Below, piece after piece: positions 42,534 to 51,288 of a stretch of 64,000 nt of DNA. Each line of letters starts with the position of its first letter. The stretch's first letter is position 1. The position numbers were made by a program, and so were the translations under genes. The notes beneath the pieces are model-generated. The model had not been told where the DNA came from and did not search any database. It saw only the letters and a list, made by a program, of their open reading frames with translations. The stretch comes from Embleya sp045207655 (lineage in GTDB: Bacteria > Actinomycetota > Actinomycetes > Streptomycetales > Streptomycetaceae), in contig NZ_CP108784.1 in assembly GCF_045207655.1 (NCBI RefSeq), positions 2,914,001-2,978,000 of the forward strand, given 5' to 3'.

Positions 42534-43964
42534 TCAGGCGTCGTAGTTGGTCATCACGTGCTTGATCCGGGTGTAGTCCTCGAAGCCGTAACCGGAGAGG
42601 TCCTTGCCGTAGCCGGAGTGCTTGAAGCCGCCGTGCGGCATCTCGGCGACCAGCGGGATGTGCGTGTTGATCCACACGCAGCCGAAGTCGAGCCGCTTGG
42701 CCATCCGCATCGCCCGGCTGTGGTCCTTGGTCCACACCGAGGACGCGAGCGCGTACTGCACGCCGTTGGCGTTGCTCAGCGCCTCGGCCTCGTCCTCGAA
42801 CGACTGGACCGTGATGACCGGGCCGAACACCTCGTTCTGGATGATCTCGTCGTCCTGCTTCAGCCCGGAGACCACGGTCGGGGCGTAGAAGAAGCCCTTG
42901 TCGCCGACCCGGTGCCCGCCGGCCTCGACCTTCGCGTGCCCGGGGAGGCGGTCGATGAAGCCGCTCACCTGCCCGAGTTGGTTGACGTTGTTGACCGGGC
43001 CGAAGTCCGCGTCGTCCTGCGGACCGGTGGAGGTGGCGTTCGCGGCGGCGGCCAGCGCGGCGGTGAACTCCTCGCGGATCGAGGAGTGCACGAGCACCCG
43101 GGTCGCGGCGGTGCAGTCCTGGCCGGCGTTGAAGAAGCCCGCGCCGGCGATGCCCTCGGCCGCGGCGGCGATGTCGGCGTCCTCGAAGACCACGACGGGC
43201 GCCTTGCCGCCGAGTTCGAGGTGCACCCGCTTGAGGTCCCTGGACGCGCTCTCGGCGACCGCCATGCCGGCCCGTACCGAGCCGGTGATCGAGGCCATCG
43301 CCGGGGTCTTGTGCTCGACCATCAGCCGACCGGTGTCGCGGTCGCCGCAGATCACGTTGAACACGCCGGCGGGCAGGATCTCGCCGATGATCTCGGCGAG
43401 CAGCACGGTGGAGGCGGGCGTGGTGTCGGACGGCTTGAGCACCACGGTGTTGCCCGCGGCCAGGGCCGGCGCGAACTTCCACACGGCCATCATCATCGGG
43501 TAGTTCCACGGCGCCACCTGGGCGCAGACACCGACCGGCTCACGCCGCACCATGGAGGTGTGCCCCGCCATGTACTCGCCGGCCGACTTGCCCTCGAGCA
43601 TGCGCGCGGCACCCGCGAAGAAGCGGATCTGGTCCACCATCGGCGGGATTTCCTCGGACGCGGTGAGCGCGCGCGGCTTGCCGGTGTTGCGACACTCGGC
43701 GTCGATCAGCTCGTCCGCGCGCTTCTCGACCGCGTCGGCGATCTTGAGCAGCGCCAGCTGCCGCTCGGCGGGCGTGGTCTCGCTCCAGGTCTCGAACGCC
43801 GTGGCCGCCGCGCGCATCGCGGCGTCGACGTCCCGCTCCCGGGAGAGCGGGGACGTCGCGTAGACCTCGCCCGTGGCGGGGTCGACGATGTCGAGCGTGC
43901 CGCCGTCCGCGGCGTCGGTGAACGTGCCGTCGATGTAGTTGCGCAGAGTACGCAGGTCGCTCAT
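42534..43964 (-). CDS. Gamma-aminobutyraldehyde-type dehydrogenase (second copy)
   Basis: 476-aa aldehyde dehydrogenase with APWNYPMMMAVWK, the general base in VHLELGGKAPVV and the nucleophile in FNAGQDCTAATR. It shares the subgroup signature of the enzyme at 29967-31469 and is clearly paralogous to it. It would oxidise 4-aminobutanal formed by the putrescine aminotransferase encoded next door. ATG at 43964 has AAGGAGA at ideal spacing. It is divergent from the Lrp/AsnC regulator across a 186-bp region with two dyads, which suggests control by that regulator. Confidence 0.92.
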   Translation of the reverse strand: MSDLRTLRNYIDGTFTDAADGGTLDIVDPATGEVYATSPLSRERDVDAAMRAAATAFETWSETTPAERQLALLKIADAVEKRADELIDAECRNTGKPRALTASEEIPPMVDQIRFFAGAARMLEGKSAGEYMAGHTSMVRREPVGVCAQVAPWNYPMMMAVWKFAPALAAGNTVVLKPSDTTPASTVLLAEIIGEILPAGVFNVICGDRDTGRLMVEHKTPAMASITGSVRAGMAVAESASRDLKRVHLELGGKAPVVVFEDADIAAAAEGIAGAGFFNAGQDCTAATRVLVHSSIREEFTAALAAAANATSTGPQDDADFGPVNNVNQLGQVSGFIDRLPGHAKVEAGGHRVGDKGFFYAPTVVSGLKQDDEIIQNEVFGPVITVQSFEDEAEALSNANGVQYALASSVWTKDHSRAMRMAKRLDFGCVWINTHIPLVAEMPHGGFKHSGYGKDLSGYGFEDYTRIKHVMTNYDA

Positions 43965-44150
43965 GTCCCAAGTCTCCTTCGAAAACGGGGCGGCGCCGGC
44001 AGGACGGCGAGGGGGTCGAATCCCGACCTGGGCCGCGATCCCAGCCTAACCGGATTGCTGTCGGTATCCGCATCCCCATCCCGCACCAACAACTGAATCA
44101 GTTGTCTCGTTGATCAAAGTCAACGGATTCCCTTGCGAAAGGCCCATCTG
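43965..44150. promoter_or_regulatory. Divergent control region with two Lrp-type dyads
   Basis: ACAACTGA-A-TCAGTTGT (44089-44105, perfect) is followed directly by CGTTGA-TCAAAG-TCAACG (44108-44125, perfect 6-bp arms). Their centres are about 20 bp apart, i.e. about two helical turns, as expected for an oligomeric Lrp/AsnC protein. They lie 26-62 nt upstream of the regulator start and about 125-160 nt upstream of the divergent dehydrogenase start. Confidence 0.6.
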
Positions 44151-44642
44151 ATGAGGCAGAGTGACTACGTGGCCGGTCGAGACAGAAACCCGAACGCTCC
44201 GGCCGACGCCGTGTCGAAGGCGATCATCGAGCAGCTCCAGGAGGACGGACGCCGCTCGTATGCCGCGATCGGCAAGGCGGTCGGTCTCTCGGAGGCCGCG
44301 GTACGTCAACGCGTACAGCGCCTGCTCGACCAAGGCGTGATGCAGATCGTCGCCGTGACGGATCCGCTGACCGTCGGCTTCCATCGCCAGGCCATGGTCG
44401 GGGTTCGCGTCGAAGGAGACATCGAACCCGTAGCGGACATTCTGGCCACGATGAAGGAAGTGGACTACGTCGTCATCACGGCTGGTTCGTTCGACCTCAT
44501 CGTGGAACTCGTATGCGAGAACGACGACCACCTGCTCGACATCATCAACAAGAGGATTCGAGCGATTCCGGGCGTACGGAGCACCGAGAGCTTCGTCTAC
44601 CTGAAGCTTCGGAAGCAGACCTACCAGTGGGGTACTCGATGA
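44151..44642 (+). CDS. Lrp/AsnC-family transcriptional regulator
   Basis: 163 aa. The N-terminal helix-turn-helix is DGRRSYAAIGKAVGLSEAAVRQRVQRLLDQGVM (about 32-64). The C-terminal RAM/AsnC ligand domain contains VDYVVITAGSFDLIVELVCEND. ATG at 44151 has AAAGG 8 nt upstream; TTG at 44133 is a weaker alternative. It overlaps the aminotransferase start by 4 nt (ATGA), so regulator and enzyme are coupled, and it is divergent from the aldehyde dehydrogenase. By position it corresponds to the polyamine-responsive Lrp-type regulator I recall from Streptomyces coelicolor (EpuRI). That correspondence is from memory and unverified. Confidence 0.93.
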   Translation: MRQSDYVAGRDRNPNAPADAVSKAIIEQLQEDGRRSYAAIGKAVGLSEAAVRQRVQRLLDQGVMQIVAVTDPLTVGFHRQAMVGVRVEGDIEPVADILATMKEVDYVVITAGSFDLIVELVCENDDHLLDIINKRIRAIPGVRSTESFVYLKLRKQTYQWGTR

Positions 44643-46024
44643 CACAGCAGTACGACAACGCGGCACTCTCCAAGAGCGCCTACGACCACCTGTGGATGCA
44701 CTTCACCCGCATGTCGTCGTACGAGAACGCTCCCGTGCCGACCATCGTGCGCGGTGAAGGCAGCTACATCTGGGACACCAACGGGCGCAAGTACATCGAC
44801 GGCCTCGCCGGTCTGTTCGTCGTACAGGCCGGTCACGGCCGCACCGAGCTGGCCGAGGTGGCCCGCAAGCAGGCCGAGCAGCTGGCCTTCTTCCCGGTGT
44901 GGAGCTACGCCCACCCCAAGGCGATCGAGCTCGCCGAGCGCCTGGCGCACCACGCCCCGGGCGACCTGAACAAGGTCTTCTTCACCACCGGTGGCGGCGA
45001 GGCCGTCGAGTCCGCGTGGAAGCTGGCGAAGCACTACTTCAAGCTGACCGGCAAGCCGACCAAGCACAAGGTCATCTCGCGGGCCATCGCCTACCACGGC
45101 ACCCCGCAGGGCGCGCTGTCGATCACCGGTCTGCCGGACTACAAGGCGCCGTACGAGCCGCTGGTGCCGAGCACCTTCCGGGTGCCGAACACCAACCAGT
45201 ACCGCAAGCCGGAGTTCCTGGCCGACTCCTCGCCCGAGGGCTTCGGCCGCTGGGCCGCCGACCAGATCGAGGTGGCGATCCTCAACGAGGGCCCCGACAC
45301 CGTCGCCGCGGTCTTCCTGGAGCCGGTGCAGAACGCCGGCGGCTGCTTCCCGCCGCCGCCCGGGTACTTCCAGCGCGTGCGCGAGATCTGCGACCAGTAC
45401 GACGTGCTGCTCGTCTCGGACGAGGTCATCTGCGCGTTCGGCCGACTCGGCACGATGTTCGCGTGCGACAAGTTCGACTACGTCCCCGACATCATCACCT
45501 GCGCCAAGGGCATGACCTCGGGCTACTCGCCGATCGGCGCGATGATCGTCTCGGACCGCCTCGCCGAGCCGTTCTACAACGGCAGCGACAACGTCTTCAT
45601 GCACGGCTACACGTTCGGCGGGCACCCGGTGTCCTCCGCCGTGGCGCTGGCCAACCTCGACATCTTCGAGCGCGAGGGCCTGAACCAGCACGTGCTGGAC
45701 AACGAGTCCAAGTTCCTGGCCACGCTGCAGAAGCTCCAGGACCTGCCGATCGTCGGCGACGTGCGCGGCAACGGGTACTTCTACGGCATCGAGATGGTCA
45801 AGGACAAGGCCACCAAGGAGACGTTCAACGAGGACGAGGCCGAGCGCCTGCTCCGCGGCTTCCTGTCCACCGCGCTCTACGACAACGGCCTGTACTGCCG
45901 CGCCGACGACCGCGGCGACCCGGTCATCCAGCTCTCCCCGCCGCTGACCGCGGACCAGGGTGTGTTCGACGAGATCGAGCAGATCCTGCGCGGAGTGCTC
46001 ACCGAGGCCTGGACCAAGCTGTAG
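44639..46024 (+). CDS. Putrescine-type class III aminotransferase (SpuC-like)
   Basis: 461-aa PLP enzyme of the omega-amino acid/diamine-pyruvate aminotransferase group. PLP contacts FTTGGGEAVESAWK (115-128) and YHGTPQGALSITG, D261 in LVSDEVICAFGR and the Schiff-base lysine K290 in ITCAKGMTSGYSP are all present. Together with the divergent dehydrogenase it would turn putrescine into GABA through 4-aminobutanal. Its ATG overlaps the regulator stop. A terminator follows at 46064, so regulator and aminotransferase form a two-gene unit. Confidence 0.92.
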   Translation: MTQQYDNAALSKSAYDHLWMHFTRMSSYENAPVPTIVRGEGSYIWDTNGRKYIDGLAGLFVVQAGHGRTELAEVARKQAEQLAFFPVWSYAHPKAIELAERLAHHAPGDLNKVFFTTGGGEAVESAWKLAKHYFKLTGKPTKHKVISRAIAYHGTPQGALSITGLPDYKAPYEPLVPSTFRVPNTNQYRKPEFLADSSPEGFGRWAADQIEVAILNEGPDTVAAVFLEPVQNAGGCFPPPPGYFQRVREICDQYDVLLVSDEVICAFGRLGTMFACDKFDYVPDIITCAKGMTSGYSPIGAMIVSDRLAEPFYNGSDNVFMHGYTFGGHPVSSAVALANLDIFEREGLNQHVLDNESKFLATLQKLQDLPIVGDVRGNGYFYGIEMVKDKATKETFNEDEAERLLRGFLSTALYDNGLYCRADDRGDPVIQLSPPLTADQGVFDEIEQILRGVLTEAWTKL

Positions 46025-46063
46025 ATCGAGCAGTAGACCCCGGCTATTCGACGAACCCTCAGT

Positions 46064-46111
46064 GAGTCTGCCGCCGTCGCGCACACGCCAGTGCGCGCCG
46101 GCGGCAGACTC
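46064..46111 (+). terminator. Terminator after the aminotransferase
   Basis: GAGTCTGCCGCCG (46064-46076) pairs perfectly over 13 bp with CGGCGGCAGACTC (46099-46111). It lies 40 nt past the stop. The remaining sequence to 46216 holds nothing but the next leader. Confidence 0.82.
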
Positions 46112-46216
46112 ATATCCGGCACCAAATCCACCGAAGAGCCGAGAAATACCGACAACCACGACATCGACCCGCCCGCGCCCCGACCCGCGCCGCGCTCGGA
46201 TCACCGAAGAGGCCCG

Positions 46217-46885
46217 ATGAGCCACCCCACTCCCGACTCCACCCTCGGCTCCACCGCCCGCACTCGCATACGCCGACTGCCCGACCACGCCGTCCGGGAG
46301 CGAACCGCGCTGCACGCCGTGCTCGACGCCGGCCTGGTCGGCCACCTGGCGATCACCGGCGAGGACGGTCAGCCGTTCGTGCTCCCGGTCGCCTACGCCC
46401 GGGACGGCGAGCGGGTGCTGATCCACGGCTCGACCGGCAGCCGGCTCTTCCGCGGCCTGGCCGCGGGCGCCCCGACCTGCCTGACCGTGACACTGCTCGA
46501 CGGCCTGGTGCTGGCCCGCTCGGCCTTCGAGTCGTCCATGCACTACCGCAGCGCGATGGTGCTCGGCTCGTGTGTCGTGCTGCCCGAGGACGAGAAGGCC
46601 GCCGCGCTGGACCTGCTCACCGACCGACTGCTGCCCGGCCGCCGCGACGAACTGCGCCCGCACCGGGTCAAGGAGTTGGCCGCGACCCTGGTGCTCGCGC
46701 TGTCCCTGGACGAGGCCTCGGTGAAGATCTCGGCCGGACCGCCGGACGACGACGACGAGGATCTGGACGCCCCGATCTGGGCCGGCGTGGTGCCGATCGG
46801 CGAACACTTCGGCGAGCCGGTGCCCGCCCCGGACCTGCGCTTCGACCTGCCCGCGCCGGACTACCTGAGGAAGTGGCGACGATGA
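46217..46885 (+). CDS. Pyridoxamine 5'-phosphate oxidase-like flavin-binding protein
   Basis: 222-aa split-barrel FMN-binding protein of the PNPOx-like/Nim family: VGHLAITGEDGQPFVLPVAYARDGERVLIHGSTGS followed by SAFESSMHYRSAMVLG. Members bind FMN, F420 or haem, and their reactions vary. ATG at 46217 has AGAGG upstream. It overlaps the next flavoprotein gene by 4 nt (ATGA). That implies a functional link with amine oxidation, for example flavin supply or peroxide handling; this is inference. Confidence 0.83.
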   Translation: MSHPTPDSTLGSTARTRIRRLPDHAVRERTALHAVLDAGLVGHLAITGEDGQPFVLPVAYARDGERVLIHGSTGSRLFRGLAAGAPTCLTVTLLDGLVLARSAFESSMHYRSAMVLGSCVVLPEDEKAAALDLLTDRLLPGRRDELRPHRVKELAATLVLALSLDEASVKISAGPPDDDDEDLDAPIWAGVVPIGEHFGEPVPAPDLRFDLPAPDYLRKWRR

Positions 46886-48261
46886 CCGCCGACTACCGCG
46901 AACTGTCGCTGTGGTTCGACACACTCGACGAGGAGATCACCCCGCGTCCCGCGCTCACGGGCGACTTGGACGTGGACGTGGCGATCGTCGGCGCCGGCTA
47001 CACCGGCCTGTGGACCGCCTACTACCTGGCCAAGGCGGACCCGACGCTGCGCATCGTGGTCCTGGAGCGGGAGATCGCCGGCTTCGGCGCCTCCGGCCGC
47101 AACGGCGGCTGGTGCTCGGCGCTGTTCCCCGCGTCGATCGCGAAGGTGGCCCGGAGCAGCACCCGCGAGCGGGCCGTCGCCCAGCAGCGGGCGATGAACG
47201 CGACCGTGGACGAGGTCGGCCGGGTGGTCGCCGAGGAGGGCATCGACTGCGACTTCGCCAAGGGCGGCACCGTCGTGCTGGCCCGCACCCCGGTGCAACT
47301 GGCCCGGGCCCGCGACCTGGTCGCGGACGAACACGCGTGGGGCTTCGACGACACGGACGCCCGGCTGCTGGACGCCGCCGAGGCGCGCGCGATGGTCGGC
47401 GCCACCGACGTGCTCGGCGGCACCTACACCCCGCACTGCGCGGTGATCCACCCCGCCAAGCTGGCCCGCGGCCTGGCCGCCGCGGTGGACCGGCTGGGCG
47501 TGACCATCCACGAGCACACCCCGGTCACCGCGATCGAGGACGGCGCCGCGATCACCCCGCACGGCCGGGTCCGCGCCGACGTCGTGGTCCGCGCCACCGA
47601 GGGCTACACGCCCGAGTTGGCCGGCTTCCACCGCGACCTGGCTCCCGTGTACTCGCTGATGGTCGCCACCGAGCCGCTGCCCGAGTCGTTCTGGGCCGAG
47701 GTGGGCCTGGCCCGCCGGGAGAGCTTCAGCGACATGCGGCACCTGATCATCTACGGGCAGCGCACCGCCGACGACCGGCTCGCCTTCGGCGGGCGCGGCG
47801 CCCCGTACCACTTCGGCTCCAGGGTGCGGCCCGAGTTCGACCGCGACGACAAGGTCTTCGCCGAACTGCGTCGGGTGATCGCCGAACTCTTCCCGGCGGC
47901 GGCCGACGCGCGGATCACCCACTCGTGGGGTGGACCGCTCGGCGTGGCCCGCGACTGGTACGCGAGCTGCGGCCTGGACCGCGCCCGCGGCCTCGCCTGG
48001 GCCGGCGGCTACGTCGGCGACGGCGTGGGCACCGCGAACCTCGCGGGCCGTACCCTCGCCGACCTGATCCGCGACGAGTACACCGAGCTGACCCGCCTGC
48101 CCTGGGTCCGCCACCGCTCGCCCAGGTGGGAGCCCGAACCGTTCCGCTGGATCGGCACCAACGTCGGCCTGCGGGTGATGGCCGGCGCGGACGCCGAGGA
48201 GCGGCGCACCGGGAAGGAATCCCGGCTCGCGCACGCGTTCGGCCGGTTCCTGGGCCACTGA
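46882..48261 (+). CDS. FAD-dependent amine/amino-acid oxidoreductase (DAO family), second copy
   Basis: 459 aa. The ADP-binding motif is VAIVGAGYTGLWTAYYLAK. ASGRNGGWCSALFP, YTPHCAVIHPAKLARGL, FGGRGAPYHFGSRV and the C-terminal GYVGDGVGTANLAGR follow. It is paralogous to the flavoprotein at 25451-26881 but clearly diverged. It is translationally coupled to the upstream PNPOx-like gene. A polyamine-derived or related secondary amine substrate is inferred from the neighbours. The frame is open upstream of 46882, but that is a shadow of the previous gene. Confidence 0.87.
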   Translation: MTADYRELSLWFDTLDEEITPRPALTGDLDVDVAIVGAGYTGLWTAYYLAKADPTLRIVVLEREIAGFGASGRNGGWCSALFPASIAKVARSSTRERAVAQQRAMNATVDEVGRVVAEEGIDCDFAKGGTVVLARTPVQLARARDLVADEHAWGFDDTDARLLDAAEARAMVGATDVLGGTYTPHCAVIHPAKLARGLAAAVDRLGVTIHEHTPVTAIEDGAAITPHGRVRADVVVRATEGYTPELAGFHRDLAPVYSLMVATEPLPESFWAEVGLARRESFSDMRHLIIYGQRTADDRLAFGGRGAPYHFGSRVRPEFDRDDKVFAELRRVIAELFPAAADARITHSWGGPLGVARDWYASCGLDRARGLAWAGGYVGDGVGTANLAGRTLADLIRDEYTELTRLPWVRHRSPRWEPEPFRWIGTNVGLRVMAGADAEERRTGKESRLAHAFGRFLGH

Positions 48262-48267
48262 GTCGCC

Positions 48268-48302
48268 CCGGGGGCGGGGACCGACCGGGTCACCGCCCCC
48301 GG
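48268..48302. terminator. Bidirectional terminator between convergent genes
   Basis: CCGGGGGCGG (48268-48277) and CCGCCCCCGG (48293-48302) form a perfect 10-bp stem with a 15-nt loop. It includes the stop of the leftward phosphatase gene and starts 6 nt after the flavoprotein stop. Confidence 0.8.
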
Positions 48303-49090
48303 ATGACGCGGCGCCAGGCCTCCAGGTGCTCCGCCGCCGCACCCGCCTTGAGCAGGAAGTCCGCCGCCGAGCCGTGCCGCTCGGCGAGCACCCGCAGGAA
48401 CGTGTCGATGGACGCCCGGGCCGCGCCGCGCATCGCCGGCGCGACCGGGTGCGCCGGATCGATCCGGGGCTGCCGGGGCAGCCGGTCGATCCGCTCGAAC
48501 ATCTCCACCAGATGCGTCTCGGTCTCGGTGTAGTCGGCGATGATCGCCTCCCGCTCCACCCCCGCGACCGACAACAGCAGCGCGACCAGGATCCCGGTCC
48601 GGTCCTTGCCCGCCGTACAGTGCACCAGCGCCGGCACCCCGCCGTCGCCGGCCAGGATCTCCAGCGAGCGTACGTAGGACTCGCCGCCGCGCTCGGCCAT
48701 CCGCATGTAGAGCAGGCCCGCGCCGTACTCGTCCACGTTCCCCAGGTCGATGTCGTCGTCCAGCCCCAGACCCTGGGTCTGCCCGGCCGAGACGTCGCCC
48801 ACCGCGGCCCGGTCCGCGGCCAGCGCCGAGCGGCGACCCAGCAGCGGCAGCCGGTGCCGGGTCACCCCCGGCCACTGCGCCGGCGGCAGGCCCTCGCCGT
48901 CCGAACGCAGGTCCAGCACGTGCCGAACGCCGTACGTGTGGGTGAGCCGGTCGACTCCCTCGGGCGTCAGCAGATCCGGGGTCTCACACCGCATGAGTAC
49001 GCCCGTTCGAGTGACTCCCCCGTCGATCAGCGGTAGGTCGCCGACGTCGCGGGCATTGAGCAGATCTGGAAGATCGAGTCGGCGGTTCAT
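48290..49090 (-). CDS. Tyrosine-protein phosphatase (Y_phosphatase3 type), second copy
   Basis: 266 aa. NARDVGDLPLIDGGVTRTGVLMRCE opens the family domain. RHVLDLRSDGEG follows, and the CX5R loop is LVHCTAGKDRTG. C-terminal helices and length match the enzyme at 21444-22238, but overall identity is limited. ATG at 49090 (MNRRLDLPDLLN) is chosen because homology begins there. Divergent from the ABC ATPase gene, with a hairpin-rich 178-bp gap. Confidence 0.9.
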   Translation of the reverse strand: MNRRLDLPDLLNARDVGDLPLIDGGVTRTGVLMRCETPDLLTPEGVDRLTHTYGVRHVLDLRSDGEGLPPAQWPGVTRHRLPLLGRRSALAADRAAVGDVSAGQTQGLGLDDDIDLGNVDEYGAGLLYMRMAERGGESYVRSLEILAGDGGVPALVHCTAGKDRTGILVALLLSVAGVEREAIIADYTETETHLVEMFERIDRLPRQPRIDPAHPVAPAMRGAARASIDTFLRVLAERHGSAADFLLKAGAAAEHLEAWRRVIRGR

Positions 49091-49157
49091 GTGCACCCCG
49101 TTCGGAACGCGTTCGATACACCTGTTCGCCTCATCATGGTGCGCGCGAACTCCCGCC

Positions 49158-49197
49158 GCCGGCAGGGTTCCCCGAGTGAGGGGTTTCTCGCCCCTGC
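49158..49197. promoter_or_regulatory. Compound hairpin in a divergent intergenic region
   Basis: CGGCAGGG (49158-49165) pairs with CCCTGCCG (49190-49197), and an inner CCCC-gagtga-GGGG stem lies inside. It sits between the phosphatase and ABC start codons. Function unknown; it could be an operator or a leader structure. Confidence 0.35.
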
Positions 49198-49268
49198 CGC
49201 AACCCGGCGCCACGACACTCGTTGGAGGAGACGGGTGGCAACGAACGTTTCTCTGCGGGAGGTGTGCC

Positions 49269-50018
49269 ATGTCCCTGTCGTCCCGCGCGGCGAGACCCCA
49301 TGAACGGCGCGTCGTCCCCGAGACCGCGAGTTCCCCGCCCGACAACGACGTGCTGCGCTGTCGCGGACTGACCCTCACCCAGGGCCCGGTCACCCTGTTG
49401 CGGGACGTCTCCGCGGCGGTCCGCGCCGACGAGACGTTCGCGATCACCGGGCCCGGCGGCGCCGGCAAGTCGGCGCTGCTCGCGTGCCTGTCCGGCGTGG
49501 TCGCCCCCGATTCCGGCGAGATCTGGTTCAACAGCGGCCCGATGCACGTGCTCGACGAGAAGGGCCGGACCGCCCTGCGGCGTCGGCACTTCGGGCTGGT
49601 GGACGGGCGCACCCGGCTGCTCCCGGAGCTGACCGTCGCGGAGAACGTCGCGCTGCCGCTGCTGCTGGACCGGGTCCGCCGGGCCGAGGCGTTCGCCGTC
49701 GCCCGGCACTGGATGGAGCGGCTGGACGTGACCGAGCACGCCGAATCCCGGCCGATCGGCCTGGGCGGCGCGTTGTTGCGCCGCGCGGCGGTGGCCCGCG
49801 CGCTGGTCACCCGGCCGGCCGTGGTGTTCGCCGACGAGCCGGCGCACGGCCTGCTCGGCGCCGAGCTCGACCACCTGATGCGCATCCTGGTCTCCGCCGT
49901 GCGCTCGCACGGGATCACCCTGGTGCTGGCCACCGCCGACCGCCGGGTCTCGGCGCACGCGGACCACTGTCTGGCCCTGCGCGACGGTCGCCCGGACCCG
50001 CGTGCGGACGGGTGGTAG
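49269..50018 (+). CDS. ABC transporter ATP-binding protein (LolD/MacB-like) with degenerate signature
   Basis: 249 aa. Walker A is ITGPGGAGKSALLACLSG and Walker B is AVVFADEPAHGLLGAEL, both intact. The ABC signature, normally LSGGQ, reads GLGGALLRRAAVARAL, and the switch region reads VLATADRRV without the usual histidine. ATP binding looks possible but hydrolysis may be poor. The start is ATG at 49269 after GGGAGG. The stop is 4 nt before the permease start. The pair resembles FtsX/MacB-type exporters or sensory ABC systems. No accessory two-component genes are adjacent. Confidence 0.82.
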   Translation: MSLSSRAARPHERRVVPETASSPPDNDVLRCRGLTLTQGPVTLLRDVSAAVRADETFAITGPGGAGKSALLACLSGVVAPDSGEIWFNSGPMHVLDEKGRTALRRRHFGLVDGRTRLLPELTVAENVALPLLLDRVRRAEAFAVARHWMERLDVTEHAESRPIGLGGALLRRAAVARALVTRPAVVFADEPAHGLLGAELDHLMRILVSAVRSHGITLVLATADRRVSAHADHCLALRDGRPDPRADGW

Positions 50019-50022
50019 AGCG

Positions 50023-51288
50023 ATGTCCGGGGCCGACCCGAGCCCACTGCGCGAGGCGTTGCGCGACGCGTCCCGGGTCGACGCCGCGCGCGTGCTGGCC
50101 GGCGCCGCGGTGGCGGGTACGGCCACCACCGTCCTGCTGAGCCTGCTGGCGTGGGCGCGACCGGCCGGGCGTCCCGGGCCGGCGCTGATCGGTCCGGTGC
50201 TCGCCGCGGTGCCGGTGCTGGCCGCGGTTGCCGTGCTGACCGCGGTCGCCAACCGGCTGACCGACCTGTACCGGATCGACCGGGCCGGCCGCTCGCTGCC
50301 GGTGCGGATGTCGGCCGATCGCGGTCGGGGCCTGGTCGCGTCCGAGGCGGCCACCACCGCCCTGGCCGGCGCGATCGCCGGGGTGCAGGCACACCTGGTG
50401 TCGCGCTCGTTGCTGGGTTCGGCGCCGCCCGGGATCCGCCATCTGCTCGCGATCGGCGCCACCGTGCCCTGGACGGCCTCGGTCACGCTGCTCGTCGCGG
50501 TACCCGCGATCGCGGCCCTCGCCGCCGCTTGCGCGACGCGCCGACCCTCGACCCGGTCGTTGCCGCTCGTTCCGCCCTATGTCGGGCCGCTGCTGGTGCT
50601 GGCCGGGCTGCTCGGGCAGTACCTGATCGCCGACCCGGGTCGGCCGGAGCGGTTGGCGCACGGCACGTTGCCCGCCGCCGTGCTCGGCTACGGCGCGGTG
50701 CTGGTGGGCGCGGCGCTCACCATGCCGTGGTTGGTGACCTGGCTCGGAGCGGGCTGGGCCGCCCGGGCCGGACGGGTGTGGACGTTGTGCGCGGCCCGTC
50801 GGATCGAGGCGAGCGCGCGCGGCCTGGCACTGCCCCTGGGGCTGACCACGATCGCCCTCGCGGTGGTCACCACCAGCCGACTCGCGGGCGACCACACCCC
50901 GGTGCGGATGGCCGACGCCCCGCTGTTCTTGACCGTCGCGGCGGTGTCGCTGTGCGCCGCCGCGATGTTGTTCACCGTGGCCGTGGAATACGGCTCCGCG
51001 CGCCGGGAGACCTCGCGCACGCTGCGTTCGATCGGCGCCGGCACACCGGTGGATCGCCGTGCGGCGCTGGTCGCCCTCACGGTGCCGGTGCTGGTGTGTG
51101 TACCGACCTCGGTCGCGGTCGGCGCGCTGGCCGCGTGGCCCGCGCAGGGTGACGCCAACCCGTTCCCCACGGTGTCCACGCGCACCGCGGCCCTGGGCAC
51201 CGCGTGGGCGGTCGGCCTGCTGGCGATCGCGCTGATCGCGGCGACGGTGGTGATCGTGCGGGGCGAACGGCCGAGGTGGCGGACCTGA
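50023..51288 (+). CDS. ABC-type membrane permease, FtsX-like
   Basis: 421 aa, polytopic, with about ten hydrophobic segments. A C-terminal FtsX-like core (AAVSLCAAAMLFTVAVEYGSARRETSRTLRSIGAG...RRAALVALTVPVLVCVPTSVAVGALAAW) has the R-R-x-(E/T)-x3-L-R-S-I-G-A element typical of that family. It partners the ATPase 4 nt upstream. A large extracytoplasmic MacB-type domain is not apparent. Export of lipids or peptides, or mechanotransmission, is possible; the substrate is unknown. Confidence 0.75.
   Translation: MSGADPSPLREALRDASRVDAARVLAGAAVAGTATTVLLSLLAWARPAGRPGPALIGPVLAAVPVLAAVAVLTAVANRLTDLYRIDRAGRSLPVRMSADRGRGLVASEAATTALAGAIAGVQAHLVSRSLLGSAPPGIRHLLAIGATVPWTASVTLLVAVPAIAALAAACATRRPSTRSLPLVPPYVGPLLVLAGLLGQYLIADPGRPERLAHGTLPAAVLGYGAVLVGAALTMPWLVTWLGAGWAARAGRVWTLCAARRIEASARGLALPLGLTTIALAVVTTSRLAGDHTPVRMADAPLFLTVAAVSLCAAAMLFTVAVEYGSARRETSRTLRSIGAGTPVDRRAALVALTVPVLVCVPTSVAVGALAAWPAQGDANPFPTVSTRTAALGTAWAVGLLAIALIAATVVIVRGERPRWRT

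Noticed and set aside
43996..44030. GGGTCGAATCCCGAC resembles a tRNA T-arm
   Set aside because: The T-loop lacks the usual TTC start, and no acceptor stem, anticodon or D-arm could be built around it.
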